Below are positions 58,226 to 64,000 of a DNA stretch of 64,000 nucleotides, piece after piece. The notes beneath the pieces are model-generated. The model was not told the origin of the DNA, searched no databases, and saw nothing but the letters and a program-made list of their open reading frames with translations. The stretch is from Bog-159 sp963843255 (lineage in GTDB: Bacteria > Acidobacteriota > Terriglobia > Bryobacterales > Bryobacteraceae): NCBI GenBank assembly GCA_963843255.1, contig CAWJJQ010000012.1:124001-188000 (forward strand), in the 5' to 3' direction. A program made the position numbers and the translations under genes. Within the stretch, counting starts at the first letter, position 1. The number at the start of each line of letters is the position of its first letter.

Positions 58226-59584
58226 ATGGTGATCTATCTTCCCGCCCAATCCGCGGATGCCGAGCCCATCCTCGACGAATTGACGCCGCGCGAGATCGTG
58301 CGCGAACTGGACAAGCACGTAGTGGGACAGGCGGAGGCCAAGCGCGCGGTAGCCATCGCGCTGCGGAACCGCATCCGCCGCCAGAAACTGCCGCCGGAGA
58401 TGGCCGATGAGGTGATGCCCAAGAACATCCTCATGATCGGCCCGACGGGCGTCGGCAAGACGGAGATCGCGCGGCGGCTGGCGCGGCTGGCCAATTCGCC
58501 CTTCCTGAAAGTGGAAGCGAGCAAGTTTACCGAGGTCGGCTACGTGGGCCGCGACGTGGAATCGATGATCCGCGACCTGGTGGATATCTCGATCGACATG
58601 GTGCGCGAAGAGCGGCTGGACGAAGTTTCCGACCGCGCGGAGGCCAACGCGGAAGAGCGCCTGCTCGACCTGCTGATGCCGCCGCAGCCGGAGGCCAGCG
58701 AGAGCAGCGACCGCACGCGCGAGAAGCTGCGGGAGCGGCTGCGCGACGGCAAACTGGATGAGCGCGTGGTGGAACTGGAGGTAAAGGACCGCGGTCCCAA
58801 CATCGAGTTCGCTACCAACGCGGGCATCGAGGAGATGAGCATCAACATTAAGGACATGATCCCGAATCTCTTCGGCGGCAAGACGCGGCGGCGGAAGATG
58901 CGGGTGGCCGAGGCGGCGGACTACCTGGTGCAGGAAGAGGAGCAGAAGCTCATCGACATGGACCAGGTGACGCGGGTGGCGCTGGAGCGCGTCGAGACCA
59001 GCGGGATCATTTTTCTGGATGAGATCGATAAGATTGCCGGGCGCGAGAGCGGGCACGGTCCGGACGTAAGCCGTGAGGGTGTGCAGCGCGACATCCTGCC
59101 GATTGTGGAAGGCACCACCGTCAATACGCGGTACGGATTCGTGCGCACCGACCATATTCTTTTTATTGCGGCGGGCGCGTTCCACGTTTCGAAGCCGGCC
59201 GATATGATTCCGGAGCTGCAGGGGCGGTTTCCCATCCGGGTGGAGCTGAAGTCGCTCTCGGTGGAAGACTTCATCCGCATTCTGAAGGAGCCCAAGAACG
59301 CGCTGGCCAAGCAATATTCCGCACTGATGGAAACCGAAGGTATCAAGCTGACGTTCAGCGACGATGCGTTGGAGGAAGTGGCCAAATTCGCGGCGCAGGT
59401 GAACGAAAGCTCGGAGAATATCGGCGCGCGGCGGCTGCACACCATCATGGAAAAGCTGCTGGAGGAAGTCTCGTTCGAGGGTCCGGACCTGAAGAAGAAG
59501 ACGGTGAAAGTGGACGCGGTGTATGTGCGCAAACAGCTTGCGGACATCGTGAAGGATCAGGATCTGAGCCGGTACATTCTGTAG
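58226..59584 (+). CDS. hslU: ATP-dependent protease ATPase subunit HslU (ClpY)
   Basis: HslU, 452 aa, the AAA+ unfoldase for HslV. Walker A GPTGVGKT (72-79), the pore and I-domain regions, SKFTEVGYVGRDVESMIRDL, Walker B GIIFLDEIDKIAG, the sensor block LFIAAGAFHVSKPADMIPEL and the C-terminal docking tail SRYIL that inserts into HslV. The I-domain has an acidic insertion (SESSDRTREKLRERLRDGKL). Directly coupled to hslV. Confidence 0.97.
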   Translation: MVIYLPAQSADAEPILDELTPREIVRELDKHVVGQAEAKRAVAIALRNRIRRQKLPPEMADEVMPKNILMIGPTGVGKTEIARRLARLANSPFLKVEASKFTEVGYVGRDVESMIRDLVDISIDMVREERLDEVSDRAEANAEERLLDLLMPPQPEASESSDRTREKLRERLRDGKLDERVVELEVKDRGPNIEFATNAGIEEMSINIKDMIPNLFGGKTRRRKMRVAEAADYLVQEEEQKLIDMDQVTRVALERVETSGIIFLDEIDKIAGRESGHGPDVSREGVQRDILPIVEGTTVNTRYGFVRTDHILFIAAGAFHVSKPADMIPELQGRFPIRVELKSLSVEDFIRILKEPKNALAKQYSALMETEGIKLTFSDDALEEVAKFAAQVNESSENIGARRLHTIMEKLLEEVSFEGPDLKKKTVKVDAVYVRKQLADIVKDQDLSRYIL

Positions 59585-59596
59585 TTGGGCATGTAG

Positions 59597-59625
59597 TTGG
59601 GCAGTGGATGGGGGCATGGCATAAT
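59597..59625 (+). promoter_or_regulatory. Possible promoter of the beta-oxidation gene
   Basis: TTGGGC (59597-59602), 17 bp, CATAAT (59620-59625), 17 bp before the ATG at 59643. Spacing is ideal; hexamer matches are moderate. It would allow transcription independent of hslVU. Confidence 0.4.
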
Positions 59626-59642
59626 GGATCGGATTACTTTCC

Positions 59643-61784
59643 ATGTCAGAACTTGTCCAATACACTGTCCAAGATGACGTTGCCATCATCACCATCAATA
59701 ATCCGCCGGTAAATGCACTGAGTCCCGGGGTGCCGGAAGGCATCGACGCGGGCGTGGCGCGGGCGGCGGCGGACCCGGCTGTCAAAGCCGTGGTGCTCAT
59801 CGGCGCGGGAAACACATTCATCGCCGGCGCGGATATCAAGGTTTTCGGCACCATTCCCAACCGTGAAGTTTCGATCGACCGGTCGCACCGCGTGCATGCG
59901 CTGTTGCGGCGCATCGAAGATTGTCCCAAGCCGGTGGTGTGCGCGATCCACGGCACGGCGCTGGGCGGCGGTCTGGAGTTCGCCATGGCGTGCCACTACC
60001 GCGTGGCGGTCGCGAGCGCCAAGGTGGGGCAGCCGGAGGTGCTGCTAGGGATCATTCCGGGCGCGGCTGGAACGCAGCGGCTGCCGCGGCTGTGCGGCGT
60101 AGCTACTGCGGTGGAGCTTTGCACGCTGGGGCAGCACATCAGCGCGAAGCGCGCGCTGGCGGAGGGCATTGTCGATCAGATCGTGGACGGCGACCTGCTG
60201 GCGGGCGCCATGGCTTTCGCGCGCGCGAGAGCGGCGGCGGGGGAAACCCGCAAGGTACGCGAGCAGACCGCGAAGATTGTCGATCAGACGGCCGCGGCGG
60301 AGGCCATCGACACGGCCCGCGTGGGGCTGAAGAAGACGGCGCGCGGCGCACATGCTCCGTATGCCGCTGTGGATGCGATCGCGGCGGGCGTGCTGCACGG
60401 CTTCGATGCGGGATCGGAACGCGAGATCGAGCTGTTCGCCGATTGCGTGCTTTCAGAGGAATCGCACAACCTGATCCGGCTGTTTTTTGCGGAGCGGGAA
60501 GCCGCCAAGGTGCCCGGCATTCCCAAGGACACACCCACTGTCGAGATCCGCGCGGCGGCCGTGGTGGGCGCAGGGACCATGGGCGGCGGCATCGCCATGA
60601 ACTACGCGAACGCCGGCATTCCGGTGCTGCTGAAAGAATCGGACCAGGCGGCGCTCGACCGGGGCCTCGGGACCATTCGCAAGAACTACGAGATCTCCGC
60701 ATCAAAGGGCAAAATGACGGCGGAGCAGGTGGAGCGGGTGATGTCGCTGATCCGGCCGACGCTCACCTACGACGGTTTCGACCAGGTGGACATCGTGGTG
60801 GAGGCGGTATTCGAGAATCTCGATTTGAAGAAATCGGTGTTCGCCGATTTGGGACGCGTGACGCGGGCGGACTGCGTGCTGGCGTCGAACACTTCCACGC
60901 TGGATATCGATCAGTTCGCGCAGGCCAGCGGGCGGCCGGCCAACGTGATCGGCCATCATTTCTTCAGCCCGGCAAACGTGATGAAGCTGATGGAGATCGT
61001 GCGCGGGCGGGAGTCGACCAAGCAGACCATCGCCACCTCGCTGAAACTTTCGAAGAAGCTGAACAAGGTGGGCGTGGTGGTGGGGAACTGCTTCGGGTTC
61101 GTGGCCAACCGCATGCTCGCCTATTACATGCGCGAGGGCTACCTGCTGCTCGAAGAAGGCGCCAGCGTGCCGCAGATCGACCAGGTGATGACGGAATTCG
61201 GCATGCCGGTGGGTCCGTTCGGGATGCAGGATATCGCGGGCATCGATGTGGGCGCGCGCATCCGGCAATACCTGCGGTCGATCGGCAAGAGCCGCGCGGA
61301 AGGTCCGGAATCGCCGGTGCCTGATTGGATTTACGAGATGGGCCGTTACGGGCAGAAGACGGGGGCTGGATGGTACCGGTATGAAGCGGGCAGCCGCACG
61401 CCCATTCCCGATCCGCTGGTCGAGGAACTGGCCGAAAGAGCGGCGCGCGAACGGGGGATCGAGCGGCGCCCGGTTTCGAACGACGAGATTCTGTCGCGCA
61501 TTATGGTGGCGCTGGCGAACGAAGGCGCCAATGTGCTCGACGAACACATCGCCATACGGCCGGGCGATATCGACGTGATTTATGCGTATGGATTCGGCTA
61601 TCCGCGGCATCGCGGGGGGCCGATGGCGTATGCGGATTCGCTGGGATTGCAGCATGTGCTCGATAAAGTGAACGAATATCGCGCGCGGCTGGGCGATCAC
61701 TGGCAACCGGCGCCGTTGTTGGAGCGGCTGGCGGCGAGCGGGAAGGGATTTTATGACGCGGCTGCGGCCGCAGTGGCCTCATGA
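59643..61784 (+). CDS. Bifunctional enoyl-CoA hydratase / 3-hydroxyacyl-CoA dehydrogenase (FadB/FadJ-like)
   Basis: A 713-aa fused enzyme of fatty-acid beta-oxidation. The crotonase part (1-190) has GGGLE with Glu112 and GQPE with Glu132, the two catalytic acids. The dehydrogenase part has an NAD loop VGAGTMGGGIAMNYA (308-322) and the catalytic VIGHHFFSPANVMKLMEIV with His439. Two C-terminal 3HCDH domains follow (GVVVGNCFGFVANRMLAYYM; a second with YAYGFGYPRHRGGPMAYAD). It has the length and order of FadB/FadJ; no thiolase gene is adjacent here. The last codons overlap the GloVer gene as ATGA. Confidence 0.95.
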   Translation: MSELVQYTVQDDVAIITINNPPVNALSPGVPEGIDAGVARAAADPAVKAVVLIGAGNTFIAGADIKVFGTIPNREVSIDRSHRVHALLRRIEDCPKPVVCAIHGTALGGGLEFAMACHYRVAVASAKVGQPEVLLGIIPGAAGTQRLPRLCGVATAVELCTLGQHISAKRALAEGIVDQIVDGDLLAGAMAFARARAAAGETRKVREQTAKIVDQTAAAEAIDTARVGLKKTARGAHAPYAAVDAIAAGVLHGFDAGSEREIELFADCVLSEESHNLIRLFFAEREAAKVPGIPKDTPTVEIRAAAVVGAGTMGGGIAMNYANAGIPVLLKESDQAALDRGLGTIRKNYEISASKGKMTAEQVERVMSLIRPTLTYDGFDQVDIVVEAVFENLDLKKSVFADLGRVTRADCVLASNTSTLDIDQFAQASGRPANVIGHHFFSPANVMKLMEIVRGRESTKQTIATSLKLSKKLNKVGVVVGNCFGFVANRMLAYYMREGYLLLEEGASVPQIDQVMTEFGMPVGPFGMQDIAGIDVGARIRQYLRSIGKSRAEGPESPVPDWIYEMGRYGQKTGAGWYRYEAGSRTPIPDPLVEELAERAARERGIERRPVSNDEILSRIMVALANEGANVLDEHIAIRPGDIDVIYAYGFGYPRHRGGPMAYADSLGLQHVLDKVNEYRARLGDHWQPAPLLERLAASGKGFYDAAAAAVAS

Positions 61785-63232
61785 TGTGGGCCAGGCGCTG
61801 CATAGTAAGCGTGGCGGGAGCGGTTGCGCTGTGCGCGCCGATGCTGCTCTATGCGCAGAAATTCGCCACGCTCTATAATTTCGATATCACTCACGGCCAG
61901 AACCCCCAGGGAACTCTGGTCCAGGGCACGGACGGGAACTTTTACGGGACAACTTTGAATGGCGGCGCCAACGGCGGGGGTACAGTTTTCAAGATCACAC
62001 CGCGCGGCGGGCTGACCACATTACACAACTTTTGTTCCTTGAGCGGGTGTGCGGACGGTAAGAACCCGTGGGTGGGCCTGGTACTGGCCACGGACGGGAA
62101 CTTTTACGGGACAACCGCGAACGGGGGCGTGAACGGCGGGGGGACGATCTTCAAAATCACCCCGGGCGGCACTCTTACGACGCTGTACAACTTCTGTTCG
62201 CAAAGCTTTTGCGTGGACGGCACCGTCCCAGTGGCGGTGCTGGTTCAAGCCGCCGACGGGGACTTCTATGGGACGACCGTGCTTGGCGGGGCCAATGAAA
62301 GCGGAACGGTCTTCAGGATCACTCCGCATGGCACGCTGACGACACTGTACAGCTTCTGCTCCCAATATGCGTGTACGGATGGCTCATCCCCCTACGCGGG
62401 GCTCGTTCAGGATACCGACGGAGACCTCTATGGGACAGCGCGGAACGGCGGACTCGGCGCGTCGCCCGCCGGCACGTTTTTCAAGATTAATTCGAGCGGC
62501 ACGCTTTCCACTCTATACACCTTCTGCCCGGTGGTATGCACGGACGGTTCATACCCCTACGCCGGGCTGGTGCGCTCCCGGCACGGGGACTTTTACGGTA
62601 CGACGTACCAGGGTGGATCGAATGGCACTAACGACGGGACAGTCTTCAGAATCACGCCCGAGGGAAACATAACGAGCCTGTACAGCTTCTGTTCGCAGAG
62701 CGGATGCGCGGACGGCTATTTCCCCTATGCGGGGCTGATCCAGGCTACCGACGGATACTTCTACGGGACAACGCTCTTTGGCGGGACCGGTGGGCAGGAG
62801 AGTGGGACGGCGTTCCGAATCGATCCGGACGGCAAGCTCACCACGCTATACAAGTTCTGCGCCCAGAGCGCGTGCGCGGACGGCACAAATCCAGAGGCTG
62901 CGCTGTTCCAGGCCACGAATGGCATCTTTTACGGGACGGCGGGAACCGGCGGCGCTAACGGTTATGGGACGGTCTTCAGTTTGTCGGTGGGTCTGGGCCC
63001 GTTTGTAGCAACACTGCCTGAATTCGGCGCGCCGGGAACAGTGATCAACATTCTGGGAAGCGATTTGACCGGCGCGACCAGCGTCCAGTTCAACGGTTCG
63101 CCGGCGGCGTTCACCGTATTATCTGCATCTTTGCTCAGAGCCACCGTACCTGCCGGCGCAACCACGGGAGAAGTCCAGGTGGTAACACCCGGCGGCACGC
63201 TTTCGAGTAACGGCGCATTCCGGGTGCCGTGA
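61781..63232 (+). CDS. GloVer-type seven-repeat secreted protein (copy 3)
   Basis: Start ATG overlaps the preceding stop. Signal peptide (IVSVAGAVALCAPMLLYAQ), seven repeats ending FRITPHG-like, and a C-terminal IPT/TIG-like domain (ILGSDLTGATSVQFNGSPAA). The first repeat lacks the Cys pair (LYNFDITHG) seen in the others. It is a third member of the family at 40811-43791, far from the other two, and is probably co-transcribed with the beta-oxidation gene. Confidence 0.85.
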   Translation: MMWARRCIVSVAGAVALCAPMLLYAQKFATLYNFDITHGQNPQGTLVQGTDGNFYGTTLNGGANGGGTVFKITPRGGLTTLHNFCSLSGCADGKNPWVGLVLATDGNFYGTTANGGVNGGGTIFKITPGGTLTTLYNFCSQSFCVDGTVPVAVLVQAADGDFYGTTVLGGANESGTVFRITPHGTLTTLYSFCSQYACTDGSSPYAGLVQDTDGDLYGTARNGGLGASPAGTFFKINSSGTLSTLYTFCPVVCTDGSYPYAGLVRSRHGDFYGTTYQGGSNGTNDGTVFRITPEGNITSLYSFCSQSGCADGYFPYAGLIQATDGYFYGTTLFGGTGGQESGTAFRIDPDGKLTTLYKFCAQSACADGTNPEAALFQATNGIFYGTAGTGGANGYGTVFSLSVGLGPFVATLPEFGAPGTVINILGSDLTGATSVQFNGSPAAFTVLSASLLRATVPAGATTGEVQVVTPGGTLSSNGAFRVP

Positions 63233-63240
63233 GGCAGCCG

Positions 63241-64000
63241 GTGACGTTTGAGTTGATCCGGCTTCGCTTTCATCTGCGCGCGGCCGAGCCTGTGCATTTT
63301 CCGCCGGGCAAGGCGGGCAATGTGTTGCGCGGCGCATTCGGTCTGATGCTGCGGGAAACGGCGGAAGCGCCCGAGTACGCGCGCATTTTCGCGCCAAAAT
63401 CCGTTGGTGGACCTAGCGGCCTGGCCGATCCGCCGCGCCCGTTCGCGATCCGCGCGGCGCATCTCGATGGCCGGGCCATTGCGCCGGCCGGCGAATTTCA
63501 TTTCGATGTCCACCTGTTCGATACGCGGCGCGATCTAAGGTCGCAGTTCGTGGTGGCTTTCTCGCGTCTGGCGGAGACGGGCCTGGGGTCCGGGCGGGGA
63601 CGCGCGGAGTTGCTGCGGGTGGATCAGGAAGAAATCGCGATCGAGTTCGGTGGTCCGCCCGAGCTGGCCGCCTGCATCCAGGTGGAGTTCGTCACGCCGA
63701 CCGAATTAAAAGGGGCGGTGCAGCCGGAGTTCGGCGTGTTGTTCGCCCGGCTGCGGGACCGCATCAGCACGCTACGCGCGTTGTATGGACAGGGACCGCT
63801 TGAGATTGATTTTCGGGCCATGGGCGAGAGAGCGGCGCAGGCGCGGCTGGCCAGTTGCGATTTGAACTGGGTGGAGGCCGAGCGGCGCTCCAGCCGCACG
63901 GGACAGACGCATCCGCTAGGCGGATTCACCGGGCAAGCCCGCTATGATGGCGAGATAGGCGAGTTTCTGCCGTACTTGCGCGCGGGAGTGTGGACCGGCG
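63241..64000 (+). CDS. Cas6-like RAMP endoribonuclease, C-terminus beyond window
   Basis: From GTG 63241 (GAGG upstream; an alternative GTG at 63229 overlaps the previous stop), 253 codons are visible with no stop before the window edge. The N-terminus has the Cas6/RAMP pattern VHFPPGKAGNVLRGAFGLML, and the visible C-terminal part has WVEAERRSSRTGQTHPLGGF and TGQARYDGEIGEFLPYLRAG, as in Cas6 proteins that process CRISPR precursor RNA. Other cas genes or an array would lie beyond 64000. A stand-alone Cas6 relative is the alternative. Confidence 0.75.
   Translation, partial: MTFELIRLRFHLRAAEPVHFPPGKAGNVLRGAFGLMLRETAEAPEYARIFAPKSVGGPSGLADPPRPFAIRAAHLDGRAIAPAGEFHFDVHLFDTRRDLRSQFVVAFSRLAETGLGSGRGRAELLRVDQEEIAIEFGGPPELAACIQVEFVTPTELKGAVQPEFGVLFARLRDRISTLRALYGQGPLEIDFRAMGERAAQARLASCDLNWVEAERRSSRTGQTHPLGGFTGQARYDGEIGEFLPYLRAGVWTG

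Noticed and set aside
58202..59986. 594-codon open frame on the minus strand opposite hslU and the start of the beta-oxidation gene
   Set aside because: The plus-strand proteins are unmistakable and the antisense product is His/Arg-rich without motifs.
59921..61324. 467-codon plus-strand frame inside the beta-oxidation gene
   Set aside because: Out-of-frame reading of a clearly coding gene; Gly/Arg-rich low-complexity product.

Overview
The window looks like a chromosome segment of an Acidobacteriota bacterium, most likely from the Solibacter/Bryobacter side of the phylum. The evidence is uniformly high GC, two complete large 'ADOP'-type FtsX permeases plus a remnant of a third, three GloVer-type tandem-repeat secreted proteins, a secreted protein resembling the Solibacter TIGR03437 domain, and a ToxR-like membrane winged-helix regulator. 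No tRNA or rRNA gene and no CRISPR array was seen. All family names come from reading the translations; no database search was run.

Bases 1-34174 are dominated by a type VI secretion island. Its left end has a Ser/Thr kinase that runs off the window and a divergent PAAR-like (DUF4280) gene. Next comes a long minus-strand run read from 20470 down to 1731: tssB-tssC-hcp-tagJ-tssA-tssE-tssF-tssG-tssH(clpV)-vgrG, then cargo and adaptor genes (LysM/peptidoglycan-binding protein, lipoprotein, lipase with a readable Ser-Asp-His triad, second LysM protein, two unknowns, one perhaps caspase-like). A strong sigma70-like promoter precedes tssB. The second part (20577-34174) holds a methyltransferase, a TPR/O-GlcNAc-transferase-like gene overlapping a first tssK, a tail-anchored proline/alanine-rich protein with eleven short GEFTRxF-type motifs and a degenerate kinase N-lobe, a second tssK, tssL, tssM and a short TssB-TssC fusion. 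No tssJ was recognised.

Bases 34175-40800 are a decaying zone. It holds a seven-blade Vgb-like gene broken by a stop codon and a G-run deletion, a CDF metal transporter, several frameshifted remnants, a few intact unknown genes and a degraded permease. Bases 40811-47033 carry two tandem GloVer proteins, a TPR protein coupled to a ToxR-like regulator, and a small membrane protein.

Bases 47038-55715 contain an ADOP permease, a compact bacterial microcompartment operon (class II aldolase, one hexameric shell protein, three pentameric vertex proteins), and a PadR regulator-ADOP permease pair with a palindromic operator and a nearly leaderless start. Bases 55692-64000 contain a secreted DUF4038-type glycosidase, a 94-bp tandem hairpin repeat, hslV-hslU, a FadB/FadJ-like bifunctional beta-oxidation enzyme, a third GloVer protein and the start of a Cas6-like gene.

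The points most worth follow-up are the GEFTRxF scaffold and its echo in TssM, the truncated TssB-TssC fusion, the minimal microcompartment, the two dispersed hairpin elements whose differences are all compensatory or in loops, and the palindromic tandem repeat upstream of hslV.
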